Of a stretch of 64,000 nt of DNA, positions 34,776 through 43,481 are shown in pieces. The stretch lies in assembly GCA_046046915.1 (NCBI GenBank), contig JBJOIT010000003.1, forward strand, positions 43,479 through 107,478, given 5' to 3'. How positions within the stretch are numbered: position 1 is the first letter of the stretch; every line of letters begins with the position of its first letter. The position numbers and the translations under genes were made by a program. The stretch comes from JBEEJZ01 sp046046915. GTDB lineage: Bacteria; Pseudomonadota; Gammaproteobacteria; Burkholderiales; Burkholderiaceae_C. The notes beneath the pieces were generated by a model that was not told the DNA's origin, made no database searches, and was given only the letters and a program-made list of their open reading frames with translations.

Positions 34776-34948
34776 GGGGTGCCCCCGAGGTCAAAGCGAT
34801 AAGGCCTATCCCGGACATCGCAAACCCTGAGATTTGGACCAGGTCAATCAAAAGAGGGAAGCATGGCATTGGAGAAATGGGGCTAATTGCTGATGACCAA
34901 GCACATTATTCACGACTCAAGGCCCCGCGTGTTTGGCCAGTGGGCATG

Positions 34949-34985
34949 AAGAAGCCCCGGAAACACAAGGTTTGCGGGGCTTCTT
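34949..34985 (-). terminator. terminator downstream of tRNA-Ser
   Basis: An 11-base perfect inverted repeat (AAGAAGCCCCG ... CGGGGCTTCTT) follows the 3' end of tRNA-Ser on the minus strand. The U-rich tail is short (CTTCTTC), so strength is uncertain. Confidence 0.65.
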
Positions 34986-35018
34986 GAAGGCTTTATTGGA
35001 TGCAATAAAACCTAGTGT

Positions 35019-35111
35019 TGGCGGAAACGGAGGGATTCGAACCCTCGATGAGGCTCTACACCCCATACTCCCTTAGCAGGGGAGCACCTTCGGCCACTCG
35101 GTCACGTTTCC
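35019..35111 (-). tRNA. tRNA-Ser(GCT)
   Basis: A 93-nt tRNA with encoded CCA. The acceptor stem pairs GGAAACG with CGTTTCC, the anticodon stem is CTCCC/GGGAG with loop CTGCTAA giving anticodon GCT, and a long variable arm is present, as in serine tRNAs. The T-arm GAGGGTTCGAATCCCTC is standard. Confidence 0.97.
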
Positions 35112-35148
35112 GTAAGACATATATTATGTCACGACTCGGCGTCGCTTT

Positions 35149-36417
35149 TTAAGCTGGCTGCTGATCCAGATCAAAAGCCTTATGTAAGGCACGAACCGCC
35201 AGTTCCATGTACTTTTCGTCGATAACCACCGACGTTTTGATTTCGGAAGTGGAGATCATCTGAATGTTGATGCCCTCTTCGCTCAGCGACCGGAACATGC
35301 GGCTGGCCACGCCAACATGGCTGCGCATGCCGATGCCGACGATGGACACTTTGCAAATTTTGGTGTCACCCACTACCTCGGCAGCGCCCAAACCAGGCAG
35401 CACGGTACTTTTCAGCAAATCCACGGCCTTGGCGTATTCGCCGCGGTTCACGGTAAAACTGAAATCGGTCTTGCCATCCTTGCTCAGGTTCTGGATGATC
35501 ACATCGACTTCAATGTTTGCATCCGCCACTGCACCCAAAATTTGGTAGGCGATGCCTGGCTTATCGGGGACACCCAGCACAGAAATCTTGGCCTCGTCAC
35601 GGTTAAATGCAATGCCAGAAACGATGGCTTGTTCCATATTCTCGTCTTCCTCAAAGGTGATCAATGTGCCAGATGCGGCCTCTTCGTTGATGTCGATGTC
35701 CCACGGTGTGAAGCTGCTGAGCACACGCAGCGGCACTCTGAATTTGCCTGCAAATTCCACAGACCGGATCTGAAGAACCTTGGAGCCCATGGAGGCCATT
35801 TCCAGCATTTCTTCAAAGCAAACCGTGTGCAAACGGCGGGCTTCAGGCACCACGCGCGGATCGGTGGTGTAAACGCCATCGACATCGGTATAAATCAGGC
35901 ATTCGGACGCCTTCATAGCCGCGGCAACCGCAACAGCCGAAGTGTCTGAACCACCGCGACCCAGGGTGGTGATGTTGCCCTGGTCATCTATGCCTTGGAA
36001 GCCCGTGACGATGACAACTTTGCCCGCGGCCAAATCAGCCCGAACACGGGTGTCTTCAATAGACTCGATGCGGGCCTTGGTATAGGCACTGTTGGTACGA
36101 ATAGGCACCTGCCAGCCCGCATAGCTGACGGACTCCATGCCCTCCGCTTGCAGCGCGATGGCCAAAAGGGCACTAGATGCCTGCTCGCCGGTGGAGGCGA
36201 GCATGTCAAGTTCCCGGCTGTATTGCTCGGATGGGCGTGAGGGTGCAAGCTCTTTGGCAAGACCCAGCAAACGGTTGGTCTCACCACTCATGGCGCTTGG
36301 AACCACCACCATCTGATGGCCAGCACGCGCCCACTTGGCAACGCGTTTGGCGACGTTGCGTATGCGCTCGGTAGAGCCCATCGACGTGCCGCCGTATTTA
36401 TGAACGATCAATGCCAT
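35149..36417 (-). CDS. lysC: aspartate kinase
   Basis: Aspartokinase of 422 residues, first enzyme of the aspartate family pathway (lysine, threonine, methionine, diaminopimelate). The N-terminal KYGGTSMGS substrate motif, the ATP-site GFQGIDDQGNITTLGRGG and two C-terminal ACT domains (GVPDKPGIAYQILGAV and VGIGMRSHVGVASRMF) are clear; the ACT domains mediate feedback inhibition. The ATG giving MALIVHKYGG was chosen over a start 13 codons upstream by family N-terminus. It follows tilS and precedes tRNA-Ser, the usual Comamonadaceae order. Confidence 0.97.
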   Translation of the reverse strand: MALIVHKYGGTSMGSTERIRNVAKRVAKWARAGHQMVVVPSAMSGETNRLLGLAKELAPSRPSEQYSRELDMLASTGEQASSALLAIALQAEGMESVSYAGWQVPIRTNSAYTKARIESIEDTRVRADLAAGKVVIVTGFQGIDDQGNITTLGRGGSDTSAVAVAAAMKASECLIYTDVDGVYTTDPRVVPEARRLHTVCFEEMLEMASMGSKVLQIRSVEFAGKFRVPLRVLSSFTPWDIDINEEAASGTLITFEEDENMEQAIVSGIAFNRDEAKISVLGVPDKPGIAYQILGAVADANIEVDVIIQNLSKDGKTDFSFTVNRGEYAKAVDLLKSTVLPGLGAAEVVGDTKICKVSIVGIGMRSHVGVASRMFRSLSEEGINIQMISTSEIKTSVVIDEKYMELAVRALHKAFDLDQQPA

Positions 36418-36511
36418 TGCGATATTGGAAATTGAAAAATCGGGGAAATAAGACAAGTCCTGCTGTCATAAAACAAGCGTAAGAGCCCTTTTTCAGGCCC
36501 CACGGTGGGAC

Positions 36512-37474
36512 TTATAAATTGTACCAAGCCAGTTTTTCACCTTCCCTGCAGATGAATCCAGGGCCGAGCCTGAGGTGTATGCGGTGCCCACTGGTGCGGC
36601 AAGCAGCCACCTGCCGTAGCAACTCCTGGAGCTGCGCAGCGCTTGGGATGACCGAGTAGGACGTTTTGAGCCAATATCTCAGTGCATTGGATTGGCGTCC
36701 CTGAGACAAAAGCTGTAGCGCACGAATGGCAGGCGGTTGCCCCACCGCTAACAAATCGGTTTGGGCAAGTTCATCCAATAGCGCCCCCCCCTGGGCCGCA
36801 TGAGCGGCACTACGTGCAAACGTCTGCCTGAAGTGCGGAAAGGCTGCCTCCAAGGCGGGAAGGAGTTGATGCCTGATGCGGTTGCGAGTAAATCGCACAT
36901 CCTGGTTGCTGGGGTCGTCTACGAAAGCGATTGATCGGTCAGCAAGCCAGCGCCGAATGTCGGCAGCAGAAACTGACAGGAAGGGCCTGGCGTATTCAAC
37001 GCCTTTTCGGCGCCAGTACCGGGGCATGCCAGCCATGCCAGCCAATCCAGCGCCACGACTGAGCGCAAGAAGCACCGTCTCCACCTGGTCATCCGCATGC
37101 TGAGCAATGGCAATGGTCTTGACGGCAGGGAGGGTTTCATCTGGCCAGGCCCCCGGCTCGAGTGCCTGCTCGAACGCAGCGTAACGCGCTACGCGGGCGG
37201 CAGCCTCCGGGCTCTCGCCGCGAGAGGGAAAGGCGTCAACATGACGCACTACCAACGGGATATTGAGATCCAAGCACACCTTGCAACAGTGCAACTCAAA
37301 ATCGGCTGCGGCAGCTTGCAAGCCGTGGTGCACATGAACCGCCCTGACCTGACCCGGCCACTTTTGGGCACAGGCCACCAGCAGGGCTGTGGAGTCAGCA
37401 CCGCCACTGTAACCAACGGCCAGCGGCAGGGCCGGTTCAAAGGCCGCGATCGCAATGTCGAGAGTCTGGCTCAC
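36512..37474 (-). CDS. tilS: tRNA(Ile)-lysidine synthase
   Basis: TilS modifies the wobble C34 of the CAU-anticodon tRNA-Ile to lysidine so that AUA is read. The PP-loop GYSGGADSTALLV is at residues 22 to 34, followed by HVHHGLQ, AIAQHADDQVETVLL and FVDDPSNQDVRFTRNRIRHQL, all TilS signatures. At 320 residues it is of the short type lacking the full C-terminal domain of E. coli TilS. The start lies 17 bases after accA, suggesting co-transcription. Confidence 0.95.
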   Translation of the reverse strand: MSQTLDIAIAAFEPALPLAVGYSGGADSTALLVACAQKWPGQVRAVHVHHGLQAAAADFELHCCKVCLDLNIPLVVRHVDAFPSRGESPEAAARVARYAAFEQALEPGAWPDETLPAVKTIAIAQHADDQVETVLLALSRGAGLAGMAGMPRYWRRKGVEYARPFLSVSAADIRRWLADRSIAFVDDPSNQDVRFTRNRIRHQLLPALEAAFPHFRQTFARSAAHAAQGGALLDELAQTDLLAVGQPPAIRALQLLSQGRQSNALRYWLKTSYSVIPSAAQLQELLRQVAACRTSGHRIHLRLGPGFICREGEKLAWYNL

Positions 37475-37491
37475 GCAGACCTCCGTCCAGA

Positions 37492-38478
37492 CTATTTGGT
37501 GCCGCGCGAGTCCTGCTTGGTGTCGGAAAAACGGCCGTAGCTCTGCAAGCGCTCGTAGCGTCGGTCAACAAGCTCGGAGGTTTTGAGGTCAGAAATTTGT
37601 CTGTAAGCCTCTGCAAGTGCACGTTTCAAATAAGCCGCCATCTGCTTGTGATCACGGTGCGCACCACCTACAGGTTCACTCACGATTTTGTCGACGATAC
37701 CCAAGGCTTTCAGACGATGGGGGGTGATACCCAATGCATCGGCAGCGTCCTGCGCACGGTCTGCCGTCTTCCAGAGTATGGACGCACAACCTTCAGGGCT
37801 GATCACTGAATAGATGGCGTACTGCAGCATCAGGAGTTGATCACACACCGAAATGGCAAGGGCGCCCCCGGAGCCGCCTTCGCCAATGATGGTCGTGATG
37901 ATGGGCACTTCGAGCTGGGCCATCTCAAAAATATTGCGCCCAATTGCCTCGGATTGACCACGCTCCTCTGCATCAATGCCCGGGTAAGCACCTGGGGTAT
38001 CGACAAATGTGAAGACAGGTAGCTTGAATTTCTCTGCAGTATTCATCAGGCGCAGGGCCTTACGGTAGCCCTCGGGCTTGCTCATGCCGAAGTTGCGAAG
38101 ACCTCGCTCACGGGTGTCTCGGCCTTTTTGCTGCCCAATCACCATGCAGGGTGTGCCATTGAAGCGGGCCAGACCGCCAACAATGCTCAAGTCGTCGGCA
38201 AAGTGACGATCACCGTGCAGCTCAACATAGTGGGTGAAGATCTCGTTGACGTAATCCAGGGTGTACGGGCGCTCAGGATGACGTGCAATCTTGGTGATTT
38301 GCCAAGGGGTGAGATCACTGTAAATGTCTTTGGTCAGCTGATGGCTTTTCTTGCTCAGCTGGTCGATTTCGCTAGAAATGTCTACCGCAGATTCATTTTG
38401 GACGTAACGGAGCTCTTCTATTTTGGTCTCGAGATCAGCAATGGGCTGTTCAAAATCCAGAAATGTTTTCTTGGCCAA
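37492..38478 (-). CDS. accA: acetyl-CoA carboxylase carboxyltransferase subunit alpha
   Basis: AccA of 328 residues, which with AccD transfers carboxyl from biotin to acetyl-CoA to make malonyl-CoA for fatty acid synthesis. The N-terminal FLDFEQPIADLETKIEEL coiled segment, RHPERPYTLDYV, GQQKGRDTRER and GEGGSGGALAI are diagnostic. The gene sits between the DNA glycosylase and tilS, and has AGGAG in front of its ATG. Confidence 0.98.
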   Translation of the reverse strand: MAKKTFLDFEQPIADLETKIEELRYVQNESAVDISSEIDQLSKKSHQLTKDIYSDLTPWQITKIARHPERPYTLDYVNEIFTHYVELHGDRHFADDLSIVGGLARFNGTPCMVIGQQKGRDTRERGLRNFGMSKPEGYRKALRLMNTAEKFKLPVFTFVDTPGAYPGIDAEERGQSEAIGRNIFEMAQLEVPIITTIIGEGGSGGALAISVCDQLLMLQYAIYSVISPEGCASILWKTADRAQDAADALGITPHRLKALGIVDKIVSEPVGGAHRDHKQMAAYLKRALAEAYRQISDLKTSELVDRRYERLQSYGRFSDTKQDSRGTK

Positions 38479-38573
38479 GCGTTTCTCCTAGTCTTTAGCG
38501 GGTTGGAGTACAGGTCTCCAAGCCCAATCATGTGTTCCCAGGACTCTTGCAAAGAGATCCACTTGAGGGAGGC

Positions 38574-39290
38574 TCAGTACCCGACAGGCTGCGGGTCAAG
38601 CGAGCGCCAAATATACCAAGTCGCCACGCTGCAGTAGGGGGACCATGCACTGGCGACCTCCCGAGCATCGCTGCGACTGACCGCCTCGCCCGAAAAGTAA
38701 GACTGGCTGATTCCCTTGATCAGGCCTGCGTCATCAATCGGGAGCACGTTGGGCCGCAACAAGTGAAAGATCAAAAACATCTCAGCAGTCCACCGGCCCA
38801 CACCACGAATGGCGACCAGCTCCGCAATGATCGCCTCGTCGTCCATCGTCTGCCAGTCAGCGACATGCAGAGACCCATTTTCAAAATTCAGTGCCAGGTC
38901 TACCAAATATTCGACCTTGCGCGCACTCAGGCCGGCCGAGCGCATGTCATCTATTTTGAGCTTTAGCACTTGCGACGCAAGCAAAACGTCTCCCACACTG
39001 GCCATCTGTCGCCCCAAGTCATCCGCGGCCACTGGACTCAAACCCGACGCAAGGCTAACGGCCTTGGCCTTCTGAGCGACCACCATAAAGCGATCCCAGA
39101 CGGACTGCGCGGACTTCACAGAAATTTGTTGCCCGACGATGCTACGCGCCAAGGTCGTGAATGCATCGCCGCGGGTTTGCAGACGAGCACTGCCGAACTG
39201 TGGAATCAGGCGTTTCATCACCCGATCTTTGGCGACCAGGTGAGCGCAAGCGCTTTCCCAATAATCGGGAGTGATGGGCATCACTGGCAA
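38574..39290 (-). CDS. DNA-3-methyladenine glycosylase family protein (HhH-GPD)
   Basis: A 238-residue base-excision repair glycosylase. It shows the helix-hairpin-helix LVAIRGVGRWTAEMFLIF with the catalytic Asp shortly after it in LPIDDAGL, and the upstream SIVGQQISVKSA. It lacks the N-terminal AlkA extension, as is common for the short bacterial form that removes 3-methyladenine. Its start overlaps the end of cysS by 10 bases, so it is co-translated with it. Confidence 0.9.
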   Translation of the reverse strand: MPVMPITPDYWESACAHLVAKDRVMKRLIPQFGSARLQTRGDAFTTLARSIVGQQISVKSAQSVWDRFMVVAQKAKAVSLASGLSPVAADDLGRQMASVGDVLLASQVLKLKIDDMRSAGLSARKVEYLVDLALNFENGSLHVADWQTMDDEAIIAELVAIRGVGRWTAEMFLIFHLLRPNVLPIDDAGLIKGISQSYFSGEAVSRSDAREVASAWSPYCSVATWYIWRSLDPQPVGY

Positions 39291-40657
39291 GCCTCCCAGC
39301 TCGTTCCGCTCGCAGAGTCTTTCAACACGACGCCGACCGCAAGCAAACCCTGACGAATCTGATCAGCTCGAGCAAAGTCTCTATCTCGCTTGGCTTGGGC
39401 GCGCTCAGAGATCAAGACTTGAATTTCCTCATCACTGACGCCAACCCCAGCCCGCAAAAACTCATCGGGCTGTACCTGCAGCAGGCCTAAGCAAGAGCCC
39501 AAGGCCTTCAGCAGGCCAGCAAGTTCGGCAGAACGGCTTTTATTGACCTCAGAGGCAAGTTCAAACAAGACTGCCACTGCCTCTGGCGTGCCAAAGTCTT
39601 CATCCATCGCAGCCTTGAATCGGGCTGCGTAGTCCTGAGTCCAATCGATCGTCGTCTCGGTGGGCGAGACCAACTGCAAAGTGTTGTAAAGCCGCTTCAG
39701 GGCGTTGCGAGCATCGGCGAGGTGGACATCGCTGTAGTTGAGGGCGCTACGGTAGTGGGTCCTCACCACAAAAAAGCGAACCGTTTCAGGGTCGAACTTG
39801 GCCAAAATTTCACGTATGGTGAAAAAATTACCCAAGGATTTGGACATTTTTTCGTTGTCCACGCGCACAAACCCGTTGTGCATCCAGACGCGAGCAAGTG
39901 CCTGCCCGGTCGCCCCCTCACTCTGCGCAATTTCGTTTTCATGATGCGGAAATTGGAGATCTGCCCCACCGCCATGAATGTCAAAGGTGTTCCCCAACAT
40001 CTGGCACGCCATTGCGGAGCATTCGATATGCCAGCCAGGACGCCCAGTGCCAAAGTCACTCGACCATTTGGCCTGTTCGGGTTCCTCGGGCTTGGCTGCC
40101 TTCCAAAGAACAAAGTCCAGGGGGTCTTCCTTGCCATCGGCAACCGCAACCCGCTCACCTGCACGGAGTTCATCGACCGACTTGCCGCTGAGCTTGCCGT
40201 AACCTCTAAATTTACGAACTGAAAAATTCACATCCCCGTTTGCAGAGAGATAAGCCAGGCCTTTGCTCTCAAGCTGGGAGATCAAGCTCAACATCTGAGG
40301 CACGTAGTCTGTGGCTCTGGGCTCGAAGGTCGGGCGCTCTACCGAGAGCGCATCGGCGTCCTGATGCAAGGCCTCAACCATTCGTTGGGTCAAGGCACTG
40401 ATCGTCTCGCCGTTTTCAAGCGCACGCTTGATGATTTTGTCGTCAATATCAGTGACGTTACGCACGTAGGTGACCCGCATGCCACTGGCTTTCAGCCAAC
40501 GCTGCACCACATCGAAGGCAATCATGGCGCGGGCATGGCCCAGATGACACAAGTCGTAAACCGTCATGCCACAAACGTACATGCGGACATGCCCCGGCTC
40601 AATCGGAGAAAAATGCTCTAGGTCACGGGAGAGCGTGTTGAAGATGCGCAAACTCAT
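39281..40657 (-). CDS. cysS: cysteinyl-tRNA synthetase
   Basis: Class I synthetase of 458 residues that charges tRNA-Cys. The zinc Cys and HIGH-like motif read CGMTVYDLCHLGHAR near residue 27, GWHIECSAM supplies more zinc ligands, and KMSKSLGNFFT is the KMSKS loop. The ATG giving MSLRIFNTLSRD was chosen because this is the usual N-terminus; a longer frame adds 12 unrelated residues. It heads the minus-strand run cysS, glycosylase, accA, tilS, lysC, and is divergent from the TPR gene across 164 bases. Confidence 0.97.
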   Translation of the reverse strand: MSLRIFNTLSRDLEHFSPIEPGHVRMYVCGMTVYDLCHLGHARAMIAFDVVQRWLKASGMRVTYVRNVTDIDDKIIKRALENGETISALTQRMVEALHQDADALSVERPTFEPRATDYVPQMLSLISQLESKGLAYLSANGDVNFSVRKFRGYGKLSGKSVDELRAGERVAVADGKEDPLDFVLWKAAKPEEPEQAKWSSDFGTGRPGWHIECSAMACQMLGNTFDIHGGGADLQFPHHENEIAQSEGATGQALARVWMHNGFVRVDNEKMSKSLGNFFTIREILAKFDPETVRFFVVRTHYRSALNYSDVHLADARNALKRLYNTLQLVSPTETTIDWTQDYAARFKAAMDEDFGTPEAVAVLFELASEVNKSRSAELAGLLKALGSCLGLLQVQPDEFLRAGVGVSDEEIQVLISERAQAKRDRDFARADQIRQGLLAVGVVLKDSASGTSWEACQ

Positions 40658-40821
40658 GGATATTTCGGGGCTGACGGCGGGAGACTGCAGCAAAGTTTAC
40701 AAGCGGCAAGGTGTTGGACGAACGGTGTGACGCGCCCTTCCAGATGCCCCCGACGGCTACAATTCGGGCCAGTATAAAGCCCCGCTGACAGGGTTCCAGG
40801 CCGCCAATTTTTTGAATTGCC

Positions 40822-41391
40822 ATGCACCATCTTCCTCATCCGAGTTCGACTTTCAGCCGACGTGCAAGCAGTTTGGTGATCGGGCTCGCGGCTGTTTTCT
40901 GCGGTTCCGCTTGGGCCGATGAATACAGTGAAGTCCTCAGTTTGATGCGTGCCGGGAAATACACTGAAAGCCTGGCCAAGGCAGACGCCACACTAGCCAG
41001 CAAACCCAAAGACGCTCAAATGCTGTTCGTGAAAGGCTCTGTCCTTCAAGCGTCCGGACAACAAGATGCCGCATTGACGCTGTTTACACAGCTGACACAA
41101 GATTACCCAGAGCTACCAGAGCCGTACAACAATATGGCCGTCATCCTGGCTGCGCAAAATCAGTTTGAGAAGGCGCGTATTGCATTGGAGATGGCGATCA
41201 GAAACAAACCTGATTACGCGATCGCCCATGAGAACCTGGGGGATGTCTATGCAAGGCTGGCTGTGCAGTCATACGGGAAAGCACTGCAATTCAACCCCGC
41301 TGCTGGAGGCGTCAAGTCCAAGCAAAGCATGGTCAATGACGTCTTCAAAACCCCCGCAAAACCACAGAAACAAGCGGGCAAATCACAATGA
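40822..41391 (+). CDS. exported tetratricopeptide repeat protein
   Basis: A 189-residue protein with a signal peptide (SSLVIGLAAVFCGSAWA, cleavage after residue 32). About three TPR-like units follow: YSEVLSLMRAGKYTESLAKA, QMLFVKGSVLQASGQQDAAL and PYNNMAVILAAQNQFEKARI. It probably acts as a periplasmic interaction module. Its stop overlaps the next start (ATGA), so it may work with the periplasmic cyclophilin encoded there. This operon pair is common in Comamonadaceae. Confidence 0.85.
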   Translation: MHHLPHPSSTFSRRASSLVIGLAAVFCGSAWADEYSEVLSLMRAGKYTESLAKADATLASKPKDAQMLFVKGSVLQASGQQDAALTLFTQLTQDYPELPEPYNNMAVILAAQNQFEKARIALEMAIRNKPDYAIAHENLGDVYARLAVQSYGKALQFNPAAGGVKSKQSMVNDVFKTPAKPQKQAGKSQ

Positions 41392-42065
41392 ACATGACAC
41401 ATTCATTCTTTAAGAGCGCATCCGCATGCGCTGCTATGTTGGCTTTGTCGGCAAGCTTTGCACAGCCTGCCCCGCAGGTGAAGTTCAGCACCAGCGTCGG
41501 TGAATTTGTTGTGGAGGTTTACCCCGACAAAGCACCAAAGACAGTTGAAAACTTTCTGCAGTACGTGAATGACAAGCACTACGACGGCACTCTGTTTCAT
41601 AGAGTCATAGACAACTTCATGGTCCAGGGTGGCGGCTTCGACGCCAAATATCAGGAGAAGAAGACCCGTGCGCCTGTGCCACACGAAGGGCGCGATGCAC
41701 TGGCAAAAGGTGGTCCCCGCAATATCGTGGGAACGATTGCCATGGCCAGAACCAACGACCCTCAATCTGCGACGGCTCAATTTTTCATTAACGTCAAGGA
41801 CAACGAGTTTCTGGACCCGACGATTATTCCGCCCGGCGACCCGGTGCCCAAGTTTGAGTACCGAGGCCGTGTTTACGAAAACACCCCTCGTGCCAACCTT
41901 CTCAACTCGCCTCAGCTATGGGGCTATACCGTGTTCGGCAAGGTCGTCCGAGGCATGGATGTCATCAACAAAATCAAAGGCGTGCCTACCGGCTCCGGTG
42001 GCCCATTTCCGTCGGATGTGCCTCAAACCCCCATCATCATCAACTCCGCCATTACGGTGAAATAA
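41388..42065 (+). CDS. ppiA: periplasmic peptidyl-prolyl isomerase (cyclophilin)
   Basis: Cyclophilin of 225 residues with a signal peptide (ASACAAMLALSASFAQP). It catalyses cis/trans isomerisation of prolyl bonds in exported proteins. The catalytic core FHRVIDNFMVQGGGFD and TIAMARTNDPQSATAQFFIN are intact. It is coupled to the TPR gene and lies 3 bases upstream of the cytoplasmic cyclophilin gene, which it resembles closely. Confidence 0.93.
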   Translation: MNMTHSFFKSASACAAMLALSASFAQPAPQVKFSTSVGEFVVEVYPDKAPKTVENFLQYVNDKHYDGTLFHRVIDNFMVQGGGFDAKYQEKKTRAPVPHEGRDALAKGGPRNIVGTIAMARTNDPQSATAQFFINVKDNEFLDPTIIPPGDPVPKFEYRGRVYENTPRANLLNSPQLWGYTVFGKVVRGMDVINKIKGVPTGSGGPFPSDVPQTPIIINSAITVK

Positions 42066-42068
42066 ATC

Positions 42069-42575
42069 ATGAGCAACCCACAAGTCGAACTCCACATTGC
42101 CGAACACGGCGTCATCACCCTCGAACTCGATCAGGAAAAAGCCCCCAAGTCGGTCGCCAACTTCCTGAACTACGTTAACAAAGGTCACTACGACAACACT
42201 ATCTTCCATCGTGTGATTCCGGGGTTCATGGTGCAAGGGGGCGGCTTTGAACCCGGAATGAAGCAAAAGAGCAGCGATGAGCCCATCAGTAATGAAGCCA
42301 ACAACGGCCTGAAGAACAACAACTACACGATTGCGATGGCCCGTACCAGCGATCCTCACTCCGCAACGGCCCAGTTCTTCATCAATGTGGCAGACAACGG
42401 ATTCCTGAACCACACGGCCATCTCCGCCCAAGGCTGGGGTTACGCCGTCTTCGGCAAGGTTGTGTCTGGCACTGAAGTCGTCGACAAAATCAAAGCTGTG
42501 AAGACCGGACGCAAAGGGTTTCATGACGACGTCCCATTGAGCGACGTCGTGATCCAAAAGGCTGTTGCGCTGTAA
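42069..42575 (+). CDS. ppiB: cytoplasmic peptidyl-prolyl isomerase (cyclophilin)
   Basis: Cyclophilin of 168 residues without a signal peptide. FHRVIPGFMVQGGGFEPGM and TIAMARTSDPHSATAQFFIN carry the catalytic Arg and Gln. The near-identical segments in the gene just upstream suggest an ancient tandem duplication with one copy gaining export. The length is that of PpiB. Confidence 0.95.
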   Translation: MSNPQVELHIAEHGVITLELDQEKAPKSVANFLNYVNKGHYDNTIFHRVIPGFMVQGGGFEPGMKQKSSDEPISNEANNGLKNNNYTIAMARTSDPHSATAQFFINVADNGFLNHTAISAQGWGYAVFGKVVSGTEVVDKIKAVKTGRKGFHDDVPLSDVVIQKAVAL

Positions 42576-42641
42576 ATCGCGGGTACAACGATCCGGTGCC
42601 ACTTATCCGTGGCACTGATCGGCACCACCGAATCAGGATTG

Positions 42642-43463
42642 ATGCAACGCCAATCCCCTGCCGACCGTGCTCAAGCACTCGGACTTCTGATCGCGCCGGA
42701 ACGTTGGCAAGTTGTAGAGTTCATTTCAGACCTGCATCTGCACTCAGCGGCGCCTGAGACATTCCTCGCCTGGCAGGATTACATGGCCTGCTTGACGGCC
42801 GATGCGTTATTCATTTTGGGCGACCTATTCGAGGTCTGGGTAGGTGACGACATGGCTCATACGGTCGGCTTTGAGGCAGACTGTGCGCGTTTGTTACGTA
42901 CGACGGCTGAGCGTTGTGATATCTATTTCATACCAGGCAACCGGGATTTCCTGGTGGGAGAAGTCTTCAGTCAAAGCGCGGGCTTCACTTTGCTTCAGGA
43001 CCCCACCTTGCTGTGCTGGTCAGGACAGACGTGGGTTCTGTCCCACGGTGACGCTCTTTGCCTGGATGACGTTGACTACCAGCGCTTTAGAAACGAGGTT
43101 CGTAGCCAAGCTTGGCAAAGCGAGTTTTTAGGACGTCCGCTGGATCAAAGGTTGGCGCTAGGCAGGCATCTGAGGGAACAAAGTCAATCGCGGCAAAGAG
43201 ACATTCGCGCATCAGGCAAGGGCTACGCCGATGTCGACGCCGAAGCGGCGCTAGAACTGCTCCTCACTGCCGAATCAACTTCCCTGATTCATGGCCACAC
43301 GCACCGGCCTGGTAGTCACGCGCTAGGTCAGAGATGTCTTCGAACCGTTTTAAGTGATTGGGACCTCGCAGATCAGCCGCCACGCGCTGACGCCTTGCGA
43401 CTGACACGCCTGGACAACACGCGACAACCGCAATTCAAACTCGAACGAGTGCAAATAGCCTGA
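42642..43463 (+). CDS. lpxH: UDP-2,3-diacylglucosamine diphosphatase
   Basis: LpxH of 273 residues hydrolyses UDP-2,3-diacylglucosamine to lipid X in lipid A synthesis. The calcineurin-like metal site is complete: FISDLHLHS, LGDLFEVWVGDD, PGNRDFL, SHGDALCLDD and IHGHTHRPG. I placed the start at the ATG giving MQRQSPAD, which has AGGA upstream; a GTG eleven codons earlier is in frame but weaker. It is convergent with the HD-GYP gene, 18 bases away. Confidence 0.94.
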   Translation: MQRQSPADRAQALGLLIAPERWQVVEFISDLHLHSAAPETFLAWQDYMACLTADALFILGDLFEVWVGDDMAHTVGFEADCARLLRTTAERCDIYFIPGNRDFLVGEVFSQSAGFTLLQDPTLLCWSGQTWVLSHGDALCLDDVDYQRFRNEVRSQAWQSEFLGRPLDQRLALGRHLREQSQSRQRDIRASGKGYADVDAEAALELLLTAESTSLIHGHTHRPGSHALGQRCLRTVLSDWDLADQPPRADALRLTRLDNTRQPQFKLERVQIA

Positions 43464-43481
43464 ATAGCCTGACAGGCGCTT

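Noticed and set aside
19120..34800. A genomic island or prophage in the mixed accessory region
   Set aside because: No integrase, transposase, att-like repeat at a tRNA, or clear base-composition break could be seen.
42609..42641. GTG start for lpxH
   Set aside because: The ATG at 42642 has AGGA at a suitable distance and the extra residues are not LpxH-like.
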